NCBI GenBank assembly: GCA_964035545.1 | Contig: OZ037769.1 | Location: forward strand, 6,444,429 to 6,508,428 | Direction of reading: 5' to 3' | Length of the DNA stretch: 64,000 nucleotides | DNA from: Bugula neritina | Taxonomy: Eukaryota; Bryozoa; Gymnolaemata; Cheilostomatida; Bugulidae | Shown here: piece by piece, positions 1 through 13,300 of the stretch | Layout: the number at the start of each line of letters is the position of its first letter | How positions within the stretch are numbered: position 1 is the first letter of the stretch | The notes under the pieces: generated by a model | Databases searched by the model: none | What the model saw: only the letters and a program-made list of their open reading frames with translations | What the model was told of the DNA's origin: nothing | Translations under genes and position numbers: made by a program

Positions 1-269
1 TTGTTCTTTTTAATAACTAGGAAACTAGTTATGCAATTTTCTACAATTCATTTAACATGTGTCTATTATAGCTATTCATGCTCTCTTTATGTCTTAAATA
101 TATTATTTTAAATAAAATGTTGCATCTAGTGCACTTGAAATTATGCAAAAATTGGAATCTGTGATCACCTAAAACTTAGTCAATTGTGGCTGGTGAAAAA
201 ATCTATTAAAATGTTGGCTAGTTTTTGTGTGGAAATGTTGCTCATTTCATTATTTTTACTTCCCCACAG
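1..269 (+). other. Intron 3' part of the unidentified gene
   Basis: AT-rich sequence with no convincing coding content. It ends in a pyrimidine-rich tract and TCCCCACAG at 261-269, a strong 3' splice site for the exon that follows. The gene must begin before the window. Confidence 0.6.
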
Positions 270-647
270 GATTCAAAGTTCCTTCAGTGTCATTAACACA
301 GACTACTACTCTCAGTTCAGTCATGCCCTCTACTTCAAACTGTCCATACTGGGGAGATTTCACAGGTGCTGGTGCACCAGCCGCTAAGAGAAAACGGCCG
401 GAACACAATTTCTCTGTAGAAGCCGAGAACCTGCACACAGATGCAGTAGTTGTAACTCCAGCTAAACGTTCCTGTAAGCACCATATTTAATGATATTGCT
501 ATTTTATTTGCTATAAGCTTTGTTGAAGAAATAAATATAATTTTAATGGTGAATAAAACTGGTGTACTTGCAGCTGGCTCCAGACATGCTGCCCCAACTC
601 TAACTGCTGTTACTGATATGGATCTGGAAACCGAATCCCATCTGTAA
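270..647 (+). CDS. 3'-terminal exons of an unidentified gene (partial)
   Basis: Two spliced exons, 270-473 and 574-647, are joined by a GTAAGC...TTGCAG intron of about 100 bp, and phases agree across the junction (204 nt entering in phase 2, leaving one base). The readable C-terminus is about 92 residues. It is Ser/Thr-rich and contains CPYWGDF, a basic AAKRKRP stretch that could act as a nuclear localisation signal, and TPAKRS. It ends in an acidic DMDLETESHL tail before TAA at 645-647. No domain was recognised, so no function is given. Low-complexity, basic tails like this are common at the ends of nuclear proteins, but that is inference. The gene runs toward the RPA2 gene, whose stop codon is about 750 bp away (convergent). 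The 5' part lies outside the window. Confidence 0.6.
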
Positions 648-1398
648 GAATGCCAAAGAAGGAAATTTGAGAACTTAACTTTTCTGTTCTTTAATCATGT
701 TCATTCTCCTGTGTATACTTGTAATATATTGTAAATATTATTTATAAGAGTTTCTCTGCTGTAAATATGTTAAAATCTCATGTCGTTTCCTGCTATTATA
801 TTTTGCTGCAATCTTGTTCATTACAATTGTGCAGTTGGCCTATTAGATAACCTGTTATAATTATTTATATATATAGGGTCAAGAAATTGTTTAGTGCTTG
901 TGATAATCTGTTACTTTCTCATGTGCAAAGATAATGTTCTATCAACTTTAGGAGTTTTTTCTCTTAATTCATTTTTAGTCTCGATTTTATTTTAAAACAT
1001 TTTTGTTATATAAATCTTTAGCGGCAAATACTACTGACGCATCAAATATACACCTAGTAATGCTGTAGCATAGCAAGATGCATTGCAGTATTAACTACCA
1101 AGTCTTTTTCCAGTGTATGAAAGTTAATCAATAAGTAGATGAAGTAGCATTGGACAGATACTGTATGCTTATTTATTGTATAAAATAAATGTAAGAGTAA
1201 TATTAGTTTACTTCTGTATTTTATAACCATAGTATTGTACTTCTACTCTTTCAAACTCAGGAACTGTTAGAATTAGTTTCCTATTACAAAACAGGAATAA
1301 TCATTTTAAAATAAGAACAAGATTTGAACTATAATTCCTTTAAACCAGTACAGAGCACATCGATATTGCACACATGTTGACTGAGGATACTAACTGGT
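648..1398. other. Convergent intergenic region (3' UTRs)
   Basis: AT-rich sequence between the stop codons of the unidentified + strand gene and RPA2. An AATAAA occurs on the + strand near 1185 (GTATAAAATAAATG) and TTTATT occurs near 1170, either of which could serve as a polyadenylation signal for one of the two genes. No ORF of interest. Confidence 0.4.
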
Positions 1399-4300
1399 TT
1401 ATTCTACTGTCAGTTTAATTTTAATATTTACTGCTGCCAGTTCTGCTGCCAAATATCTGAAGCTGAAAGGAACGTCAATGTGAGAAATATGGTCGGCAGA
1501 GTCACAAACTGAGCAGTGCCAGCGTTTCCTGCCAACTTGTTCAGTGGTAGCTGATGTATTGGCAGTACTTCCTGCGAGGTGTGGAGACAGCAAGCTGCCA
1601 CACTTTCGACATATCGGTGCCTACAACACACAGTATAAATGGAGCAGGCATAATGATTTATGTTTGCTTGGTATTTGATGCTTCCAGTCGTCATAGCACA
1701 CTACGTAAATTACTCGTTACATAATTTTGTACATAAACCATCAATTATCCACTTTATATAACTAATGGCTGAAAAGTTTTTACACAAATTTGATTAAATA
1801 TAATTTTATCGATTCAGAGATGAACAGACTAAGAAAATCTAATGTTAAATTCATTCCGACAAACTTTAGAGCACAACTGTATATTTCTTTAAATGAGATG
1901 CTGTGAATATCCTTTGGCTACTGACTGCAAAACCTAGTCACAACACAAAACAATAGATGATTCACCTTGCTCAAGTCGGAGCAGGTCTGAAGACGGTCTT
2001 GCAGGAGGAAAGCAGATCCATGTGATAGAAGTCCATCTCTCTCCATTTCACCGAATCGCACACCACCACCTTTAGCTCTGCCCTTCACCGGCTGCCTAGT
2101 GAGAGGGTCCCTGGCTCCAGTAGTACGCACCTGAGTTGTGATAATTTATTGCTCATTTGTTAATTTAGTAAAATGGTGATAAGATGTCTTGAGCTAAATG
2201 ATTGGATGATAATGATCAGCCTTGATGAAATTATCTATGAACAGCACGCTGAAGAATCTTGCAGAATAGCTAGCATTAATCTAGAGAAAGATATCTGTTT
2301 GGTTTCAGAACAACTCAAGTCCTAAGAGATGATTAAATATGAGAAGTAATCTTTCTTTCAAATATATACAGCCCCTCCTCCAGTGAAGGGCAGCCCTAAC
2401 ACTAAACTAAAAACGCCAACACCACTACAGCAGTTTAATAGTCCAGAGATGCAGTGCACACAACACAGATTTTTGAGTTTAACTTCATAAAACTCAAAAC
2501 TGCCCATCATTTGCAGAAATAATTCAAAACTACATTCGACCACTGGGTTTATTTAAAACTTGGCAACATTTGACTTGTGTGTTCGAGAAGTTTCACGGAG
2601 CACAGACCATACCAAACTCTCACAATTCAGAAAGTATTAGCTTTAGAACCTTACTTGGAACTTGTCCGAGACCATGTGACGGAGTCTCTGGTAATAGACA
2701 ACGCCCATAAATATGTCTGCTTCCATCTCTAGCCCAGTCTCACCAGAATACAGCCGCTCAGTGCCATAATAATTGTATCCAGCTGAATAAGAATGTTAAC
2801 AGCAAAGTTTTATACGTTGAGAATGCAAAAATAATTTGCAAGGTCAAACAATCATATAACTTCAAGTCTGGGAAAGAGTCACTGTTTAGTAGAATTCTTA
2901 GAGCCAAAACTTAGCAACACTGAGTGAATATCTAGTAATTCAGCAACAAGTGAATGGAAATTCAATTGCATGCACCTGCATGAATGTGTGTGCATAGGGC
3001 TTTAGGGAAGCACTAATAAAACTTAGTCACTCAAAATGATCTGACTTGAAGGTTATATATGAATGCCAAGTACCTGCAAACTTTAAATGATTCTCACTAA
3101 AGAGATATAAACTATTTTTGTCCATCAAGATTAAAATAAAGTGTCAAAAGCATTCTTAATTATGAAGGAAACTCTTTAACCATTCACGCATTAAAAACAC
3201 AAAAATCAACACACAGTGTAGGCTTCACATTCATAGTAGGCTATCAACTTCTAGTGAATCAATATGAGATCTGCAGTTTATTGAGAGAAGACAACTACCA
3301 ACTAAAAACTATAAATTTTACAGCCTATATGAGAAACAGCATTGAGTTATTGTCATCACAAAATGGAGTTACACTAATATCTGTTGTGGTATAACAGACT
3401 AAGCCAAACATGTTCTACTAGTAAAATGTCCTACAAGACAGAATGTGTTCCTGAATAGAACACAAGTAAAGTTTCAGAACTAATAGCAAAACAAGGACAG
3501 TTGGTATAGTAATAATATGATTCAAATTTTGAATAAACTTCAAGAAAGCTTGCTGCGAAGGTCATTTAATTGTCCAAGTTGTGCCCTAGCAATTTAATTT
3601 TCTATCTTATAGTTTTACATTAGCATTCACAATTAACACTTTTGATATTTTCAAAAATTACTGCTGATGAATCAATAAAAAATTTCCATTCGCAACAGAC
3701 GTATTGCAGGTATGCAGCTAAGATAATTTGTCAAATGTGATAAAACTTTTCTGAGACTAGTAACTTTCTGTGCGGATGTGGTAGAGCCTACAAGTATTTA
3801 TTGTTGCACATGAAGTAGCAAGTAGATAAACTGACAAACTTGTTACTGTAGGTTATACCTTTGAGCAGAGTTTTGCCGAAAAAGTCAACAGCCGAATCCT
3901 TCTCTGAGAAAGTGAACGGAGTGGCGTCAAAGGGAATCCCGTGACAGGCGGAGGATTTGCCAGCCATGGTCTCCACCATCATACCTGTAAGGAGTTGTGT
4001 GACAAAAATAACATAATAAATACCTTTATAATATGTCAGCTTGAACAATGAAGGATTATAACAACGTAGATATCTGCTGTGATAAAAGTAGTTGTTGGAG
4101 TTTAATTTACCTCCAGTGAAACCAAACTGTTGCAAGAGCAAATAACTTCTCAAAACAATCAAAAATCAGAAAAGTTAATTTGTCCCAACATACCAAATCA
4201 TTCATCAATATGTTAAATGGCATATTAGTAATGGCTACACTCTCCATGTACACAACAGTTTCTAAGTGCATAGTGTATATATTGTACATAAAAAGAGGAG

Positions 4301-7300
4301 TTATCCACTCTTGGCGCCTATTTGATACATGTGACACTCTCTATTATATCCTATCAGAAGGCATCTGACTACTTCTGCTGCTACTACCACTACCCCTACC
4401 CCTACCGCTACCCCTACCACTACCACTACCCCTACCCCTACCGCTACCCCTACCACTACCCCTACCACTACCCCTACCCCTACCACTACCCCTACCACTA
4501 CCCCTACCACTACCCCTACCACTACCACTACCACTACCCCTACCACTACCACTACCGCTACCCCTACCACTACCACTACCGCTGCCACTACTTCTGCTGC
4601 TACTACCCCTACCACTACCCCTACCACTACCCCTACCACTACCCCTACCACTACCACTACCACTACCCCTACCACTACCACTACCGCTACCCCTACCACT
4701 ACCACTACCGCTGCCACTACTTCTGCTGCTACTACCCCTACCACTACCCCTACCACTACCCCTACCACTACCACTACCCCTACCCCTACCACTACCGCTG
4801 CCACTACTACCACTACCCCTACCACTACCACTACCGCTACCCCTACCACTACCACTACCGCTGCCACTACTTCTGCTGCTACTACCCCTACCACTACCCC
4901 TACCACTACCCCTACCCCTACCACTACCACTACCACTACCCCTACCCCTACCACTACCGCTGCCACTACTACCACTGCTACTACTGTAGAAATTATTTTA
5001 GAAATTTTCATATGACATGTGAAAAAAATTCAAAGATCAACTTTTTGCCCCCCAGTGCATATTTCAGACAATGTACTGCTAAGCAACGTCAGTTGTGAAC
5101 TATTGACATAGTCATAAGCTGTAGGAGCTTAGAGTATAAAAAAAATGTTATTTTTGTTTGCCCAGAGTTTAAAACTGAATTAAAGGTAAATACCTATAGT
5201 CATACGAGAAGGGTAGCCATGAGGGTTGAACAAGATATCAGGAGTGATTCCAGATTCTGAAAAAGGCATGTCAGCAACTGGCCACAACTGACTGCAGATT
5301 CCCTTTTGCCCGGCTCTACTTGCAAATTTATCACCAATAATGGGATTTCTCTGCAACACAATATTGGAACCTTCCAGAACCAAGTATTATAGATCACAGA
5401 GATGATGGTGTATGCAGGTCATTCATTTACCTAACTCGGCATCTTCCAACACACTCTGCACGCATTTCACCAACAGTAACAGACATCAAATACCCCACTA
5501 TCATTAATAAAACTAGTGAATAGTTTAAACAAGGAGTTGTTTGCTTAAATATAATGGTGATTCTAAAAAATCCCATGAGAACATGCTAGCTAAGTAATTT
5601 AGTTACACATAGAGTTACAGAGTTACACATACGAACTACAGAAGGCTATCTCAGTAGCGGGACTATTAGCTTACAACTAAGAGTTACAGAGTTACACTAT
5701 CTCAGTAGCGGGACTATTAGCTTACAACTAAGAGTTACAGAGTTACACTATCTCAGTAGCGGGACTATTAGCTTACAACTAAGAGTTACAGAGTTACACT
5801 ATCTCAGTAGCGGGACTATTAGCTTACAACTAAGAGTTACAGAGTTACACTATCTCAGTAGCGGGACTATTAGCTTACAACTAAGAGTTACAGAGTTACA
5901 CTATCTCAGTAGCGGGACTATTAGCTTACAACTAAGAGTTACAGAGTTACACTATCTCAGTAACAGGACTGTTAGCTTACAACTAAGAGTTACAGAGTTA
6001 CACTATCTCAGTAACTGGACTATTAGCTTACAACTATTCGATAAGTAATGGAAATCTTTGTCAACTTCTGGTCTCCATTTTCATGTCCTAAAAGTTTTAC
6101 CGTATCCACATAGGCTGGTTCATCATTCTTGTACTTCTCTACCCATAGCTGTCCAGTTAGCAGGTTGCAGTAACTGAAACAGCAATATCAATAAGAAACC
6201 ATAAAAATGAGGATGCTTTATTAACTGATATAACATTTCGTTAGTTCACAAAGTTTTACAGTGGCTAGAAAATTGCAGATTCTATTCTAACAAAAAATAC
6301 GTTTAAAGTTCTATTTATTATCCTATGTTCTCATGCATATTAAACAGCTCATTGCATACCATCAGCTGAGTAACGTAAACAAATAAGATCATTTATCAAA
6401 CCGGTGACATCACCTGTCACATAGTCTATCACCAGACACAACAGATGCGTGACATACTATATTTCCTAATTACACAAGAGAGAACACAACTCCACTGTAT
6501 CTGCAGCACCTGTACAGAGGGCATCCAGACTCTAGATATACACCGACATGAGGCAGGCCGTCTTCACCGATATATTTATTCATTTCATCATCAGCTGACG
6601 TGCTGCCGTTGATAAACACGACAGAGTTAGCACTAAGCTTGTCCGTCTTTTCAAGCAGGTCAACCACCTGTAGAACATCGCGTCACTTGCCAACCATTCA
6701 TCAATGTCAAGTCGTGATTAATTTGCATAATTTATTCAAAAGCACAAACTTCTGACAAAAAATGTAGTAATATTTTTACAGATTATTATCGAAAATTATC
6801 AATAATAGCAAATGATTCACTTTTCCTAAACTTTAAAAACAACCTTAAATACTGGATACAACTAATTTTAAAACAAATTCACAATTTTAAAATAATTACA
6901 AGTTGCTAGGCAACTCCTGTCACTGTAATCATGTTGGCGGTGGACAGAGAAGACCATACAGTAGACAGAACCTACCTCTGTTTTTAGAACTGAGCCATGA
7001 GCAAACCCTCGCTGAAATGAGCCCTTATTCAGGATAAAGGCATCTTCCATGTCATAACCCTTGTAAAAATATGGGAGACATTAACTTCAATATGTATAAT
7101 AATTTTATTTGTTGCTTCAACTTATTTAGGTTCATTCGTCAACACTTTATCAGTTTTAGGTAAAAATGAATATAATATATCAGCAGTAAAATTTATATAT
7201 GCATCAATTTCATTTGTTGCTTCAAACTACAGAAAACTAAATTACAGGCCGTAAAATCATAAAGAGTGAAATACTTGTAAATGAAAAGAGAATTATTTGA

Positions 7301-10300
7301 AATAATTTTAAGAAAGTCATCAAGGAAGCCAGAAAAGAAAAACACAGACCTTATAATATATTTTTAAACAAATAAAATTTTGCCAGAAAAGACTAGTCTG
7401 TAAAAAATAACTCTGACTTCTACGATTTTCAAACCAAAAATATGTTATTTACGTTACTTAAAACTGATGTACACCACATAATATACTGTTGGCATACGAT
7501 ATTCAATATTGAGTTCGTTTTTTCTAGTAAACAGACCAGCTACAACACTAATCTATGTATACAACACACTGGACAGATACTAAACACAGCAAGCAACATG
7601 AGAACCGCACATGACTCATACCGTATGGGATATGACCGCCACTATAGCATTAGTGCCAAGAGGGTACTCATCAATGGCGTACTGGTCGTGGGCCTGAGGC
7701 CGAACCAGAGGGCTCTGTGGTGTGCGGATTCGGTAGAGTTTGTTATCAGATCGGTACTGATAAGCATACATTGGTGTCCCCATGGTTTGCTTTCCCATCT
7801 AGAATATACAATTGAGTTGCGGTGAAGGCAAGCATACATTACAGTAGTAGAGGCAGGCATACATTGCAGGGGTGGAGGCAGGCATACATTACAGGGGTGG
7901 AGGCAGGCATACATTACAGGGGTGGAGGCAGGCATAAATTGCAGGAGTAGACAAGTCTTTCTTTAGTTGCAAGTGCAAACACTTGACCGATAATTGGAAC
8001 AGCAAAAACTTGCTTTGCCTTCAACACTTTCCAGAAATAAAAGTGAACTATTTTTTTAGATAATAAAAAAGATGATGTAAATACGCTTCAAAGATTTGAG
8101 TCAAGTAAAAATACATGGTTATGTGAAAATATATATTATCATTTCTACATGTTCAGCATTCAAAGCATGAATAGGGAGTATCTTGAATTGACACAACATG
8201 GTATTATCATTTCGCCATATGCAGCCGCTAAAGCAGTGCACCCAAGCTTGACAAGGTTTTAGAATCATCCAACTGGATGTCTTGCTAGAGAGCGAATAAC
8301 ATTACCCATAACACAATATAATACAGGTGGAGGGTTTTGGATTTTTTAGTGAACCGTAGCTATTTGGAGCAGAGACAGAATACGTTGGTGTTCTGTTAAC
8401 AGGATTCTGTACTGGAATTTTAATCTGATAAATAATTTTGCTGGCCATACCATTAAACGACTGACAATTTTAAGAATAACAACTTACAGATAAAACAATA
8501 ATCAAATATTATAAAATTATGTGAAAATATGAATATATCCAAGTAATTACCTACTGCATGAAACACACAGCTGGCCAGGGATGAGGTTTATGGAAAACAA
8601 TCAAGCAACAAGGAAGGCTAGAACTGATATCAGATGAGCCATAACAGGCGCTTTCTAGATTTAGAATTATTTTCATTGCTGACTGGTGGGATTCAGACAG
8701 CAAAATGGCTCATGTTGCAACATAATATTATTAATTATGATTGTTATAATCAACTTTAACTAATAATGACTTGCTATGAATTAGTGCTGGGACAGTAATG
8801 AAGCATGCTACTATTACATAATACACAGACTAATGATGCTTTCACTTTCCCACCATTTCCTGTCTTCAATCAGTATGTCATTCGAAGATGAAAAAAAACA
8901 AATTAAAATGTAAACACGGCAGCCTATGACCTCAAAAAGGTCAGCAATAACCGTGAAACATGTGACGTTATCGACTTAATTCTTGCAAATTATAAATATA
9001 ACACAATGCCAAAATTTTGTTAAATAATTTCCTCAACTCAACTTTGGCATAAAGTCTCAAGCAAATCAGGCGAAGCCAAACCTGTCTAGAAGAACTTGGT
9101 TGACACACATTCAGCTCAACATATGAACTAGTAAACTGAACAGACTGAGAAATCACTCACCCAAGTCACAAAACTGGCATTCAAGGACATCTCCAAGTGA
9201 TGTGTGGAATCTCAATCAAATAGAATAGGCTAGTTTATTTGTTTTCATTAAATATTTAAAATTAATTAAAATTTCAAAAACATTTAAACCAAAGAAAACC
9301 AGCTATTTGATTAAGTAAGGTTACTCAAGTCTAATAAATTTAAGCATAAAATGACTTGTTTGACTTAGTCTAGTGACTTAGCCCTGTGACTTAGTTCTTA
9401 GGCTTAGCCCCAGGTACCGTTGGCCCCTTACCTGACACTGGTACATATTTCGAGGACTCTGGTTGAAGTCGGAAAAAGGCGTAAGACCGGCGACATAGCT
9501 GAGCATGCTCGTTGGACTACACTCTATGTGTGTGGTGATTGGCTGAGTATCATCTCCTTTCACAATCTCGCTGCTCCTCACCGCTATATCCATATACACT
9601 TGCTCGAAACTACCTGCAGAACAGCCGACAGGAAGTTAATTATTAGGACAGAGTAGGCGATGGGAGATAACTCTTGGAAACAAACAAATCTGAAGTTCAA
9701 ATACACATGCAGCTTGCTTATGGAACAGACATAGCCTTAGCGCTCGAAGCGCAGGGGGTATAGCTATACCCCCTGCGCTTCGAGCGCTAAGGGTATAGCT
9801 CCCACATGGGTCCTCAATGGTAAACATAGGGCACCTACCCACAACAGCTGCTAATATGCTACATTTATTCATTGGGGGTGCATTTAGCACTGTTCAAGTC
9901 AACAGTCCTGGTAAATGGTTGCTCAACAGAATGTTTTTTTAGAAAACTCAGAAATTTTAGATGAGCAGTTTATAGTCAATAGCAATAGCAATAAACAAAC
10001 CAATCAAATTTATTGCCCACGTGATGGAGTCGTGATTTAAGAGAACCCAAAGTGAAGAAACAGGTGAAGAAACTTACCAATCCACTCGGTAGCGCCGTAT
10101 TTCAAATTGACCACAGGCCTCATCATCCTGCCAACACTGGTAAACAGATACACACCCGGATATTGACTCGGCTGGCTCGTCCTAGGAACTGCAGCTATTT
10201 CCAGGAAAGGTGTTATCTACAGAAAACACAACGACCTCTTCACACAGAGCTGCCACAAATGTACTCAATCAAGAGCGCTGCCATCAGTGTTATAGTGTTA

Positions 10301-13300
10301 TATAATACAAACCTTGTATTTAGCTTCAATATTTAGTATAATTATTTTGTTGACTAAACAATGTGGATACAGAGAGTAGAGTATATGCCAACTTTTGATG
10401 GCACGTAAACCTCAAAACTGCATAAATTAATAACATGATGCAACAAATTAATAAAATAATGTATCGCTTCCTGTATTCTCCACTTGGTAACTGTGAGATG
10501 ACAGTGCAACATACCAGTGCATTTCCAGACTCGCCCTTTGGCCCATACTCTATCAGCTTGCACCTTCTCAGCTTGTCCACCATACGCTCTAGCTCCTTGC
10601 TATGTACATATCCCAGCACCTTCCCATCTAAGAACACCTGCAACAACGTGGTAAGAACATGAATAAGGAATTTCAAATAGTTGGAAAATTGAAAAGGATA
10701 AAAGCTAAAAATGGCAGCAAAATTATTTGTATCCATACATTATACTTTAGCCAGAGTCATCAACAGGGGAGATAACTGCTAGATTTTTTTTTGATTATTG
10801 TAATAATAGCTAATCTACTGCAACTCAACCTATTCCTTTGTAGCAAAATAAGAAAGATCCAATTTCGAAACAAAACATGAAAACACTTTTCTCTGCAAAA
10901 GCTTTAAATTTTGCAGAATAAACTAAAAACTTTAGTATTACAACATAGATGCACATTGCAAAATTTTTTTAGAATTAAACATGAAATTCTGCTTCAAAAC
11001 CGTAAAGTGAGTTTATAATTTACAATTGCAGAAAATGGATATGCCCCATTCTTCAATGAAAATCTTCAAATGTTTAAAACGCAAATAGCCAAAAGTAATG
11101 TACACCTATAAGCGAATAAAGTACGGTGCAGCCTCAAACCTCGTAGTAGTTGCTGAGGCTACCTAGCAGAGTATCAGTAGGTGTGAGGAGACCATTGGAT
11201 GCCAAGAATCTCTCCAGAGGCTGACTGGGTCCTGTGGTGTTCACAGCCACGCAGGAGGCTGACAGGTGGTTTAGGAGCCCACAGGGGGTGCCGTCTGGTG
11301 TGTGCACTGGGCACAGGAACCCCCACGCTTCTGGTAACAGCTTACGGACAGCTGTGGATTGTCTGTTGTTAGCAAAGAAGGCACCTCGATGAACAGCTCG
11401 GAAATGTGACAAGTATCTATAAAAATTGAGCTTGTCAGCCATTACACTCAGCGCAGTTTTCTACAAAAGAGGAAGTATATATTTTTATACCGTAAGCTCC
11501 AATTTTTATAACTATACCAGGAAAAATTCTAAGATGTGATGAAACTTCTTTATTTTCATCCTAAAATTAAATCTTGTATAAATTGCTCTCCAGTTTCTTG
11601 GTTTTAAAACTATGTACTTTGTATGAATTCTTAAAAGTGAAAAAGAAACAATGTCACTTTTATCAATATTCTAGCATTTAGTTAAAGAATTTGTGAACAG
11701 CTATCAGCATCTAGATATTAGATATACTCAACAAAAAATGTAGCAACTCCTGGGAGTGAAATAATTCTACCTCAGCCAGACAAAGACAAAGAGCATGTTA
11801 CCCTCCATATGACCAGCACTGTATTAGTTGCTACATATTACCAGCACTGTATTAGTCGCTTCATATGGCCAGCACTGTATTAGTTGCTTCATATGGCCAG
11901 CACTGTATTAGTTGCTTCATAAGGCCAGCACTGTATTAGTTGCTACATATGACCAGCACTGTATTAGTTGCTTCATATGGCCAGCACTGTATTAGTTGCT
12001 ACATATTACCAGCACTGTATTAGTTGCTAGAAAGATCAACACTAGCTATAAAGGTTCTTTTGTCTAGTCTCATCTGAATACAGAAGAGAATCATCTGGCA
12101 ACAGCATCATGTATAAACAACACTGACCTGGGGCAGTCCAAGTGTAGATTTAGACTGGAGGTTTCCAGTGGCTAACAAATATTCGATGGCCTTCCCAACA
12201 TCTGTACCTCTGTTTAGACATTCGTTCAGCACACCTACAGAGTACGTATGCAGCCTTATTTCATATGTGCCTGACGCTCATGAGAATTAGCACAAATGGG
12301 AAATGACTTATAATTAATTACTGCATTATTAAAATAAAATTTGGTGTGAAACAACAGTGAGAAGTGAAAAGGTTATGCTAAAAAGTTAATTTTTGGTTTA
12401 AAAAATAAAAGATAAAATTTTGTAAAAGGATAGAGTTGGGGGGCAGGCAGCCATGATTTTCAATATAGCAGAAAAAACATGTCTCTGAATGAAAATATCA
12501 TAAGAAGTAAAAATCTACTAGTACTCTCCTGGTCCATGCATATGTAATATCTGTATCGTATTTCAGCAGTGATAGCATCTTTCAAATATCATAGATTGAG
12601 ATATAATTATTGTGACTTTTTAGTTTTCCACGGTGTTGAAAACAAACATGTATTGGCCTTCATAATTTCAACAAAATGACCCAATTAAAAATTTACAACA
12701 TCTTGATTAAAAGAGATGGAATAGATAAAATTCTCTTGAAAACCATGTGGAATACTGTGTTGAGGGACAGGCAGTAGCCACATTCTTACAACCACACAGT
12801 TATATAGTATATAACAATCCAACACAGGCAGCGTGGACTTAGGCAGCAGTATACATGATCAAAAGACTTACTGGCGGACAGCTCAAACTTCTCATTAGTA
12901 GCTTTTTTCAATAGGAGATACTTGAGAGAGGTGAGATATACACAGAGTCTGTCAGTGAGGACTGCAGCGTACAGATGGCCAGGCAGCAGAAGCTGTAAAC
13001 ACACAATAACACAATAATATTACATGGTTGTTGACACTCCGAAAGAAATTATTCCAGAAGTAGATGCATTTATTGAAGCTTAATTTGAACATTCTTCCAA
13101 GTTGCAAAATCAATGCTGTAATAGATTATCAAAGCCTCCATTTATTGGGTTATGAAAACTATTTGTAAGTTGTCTCGCCACACCTTTTACTTTGACAGTT
13201 TCATGCCACTACTGATTTAGTTTTTGTCTACACTCTATACCAAATCCTCTTTGTTCATCAAAAACTCTATGATTCAACTGAAATTCAGGCAAATTTAAAA

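Noticed and set aside
4375-4985. Interstitial telomere repeat
   Set aside because: Unit is GTAGGGG/GTAGTG, not TTAGGG; no true telomere motif seen.
4301-5098. Two long ORFs (236 aa minus, 258 aa plus) with Val/Gly and Tyr/His/Pro repeats
   Set aside because: Both only read the CTACCC/CTACCA minisatellite, which happens to lack stops; the region is an RPA2 intron.
5609-6035. CRISPR-like regular repeats
   Set aside because: Contiguous 51-bp tandem units without unique spacers in an animal intron.
7642-7935. 97-codon ORF with repeated [15 protein letters not shown]-like units
   Set aside because: Reads the 25-bp minisatellite and, in a wrong frame, an RPA2 exon.
9735-9792. Rho-independent terminator or microRNA hairpin
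   Set aside because: Eukaryotic locus; zero-length loop and perfect pairing over 29 bp do not suit a pre-miRNA, and terminators of this type are bacterial.
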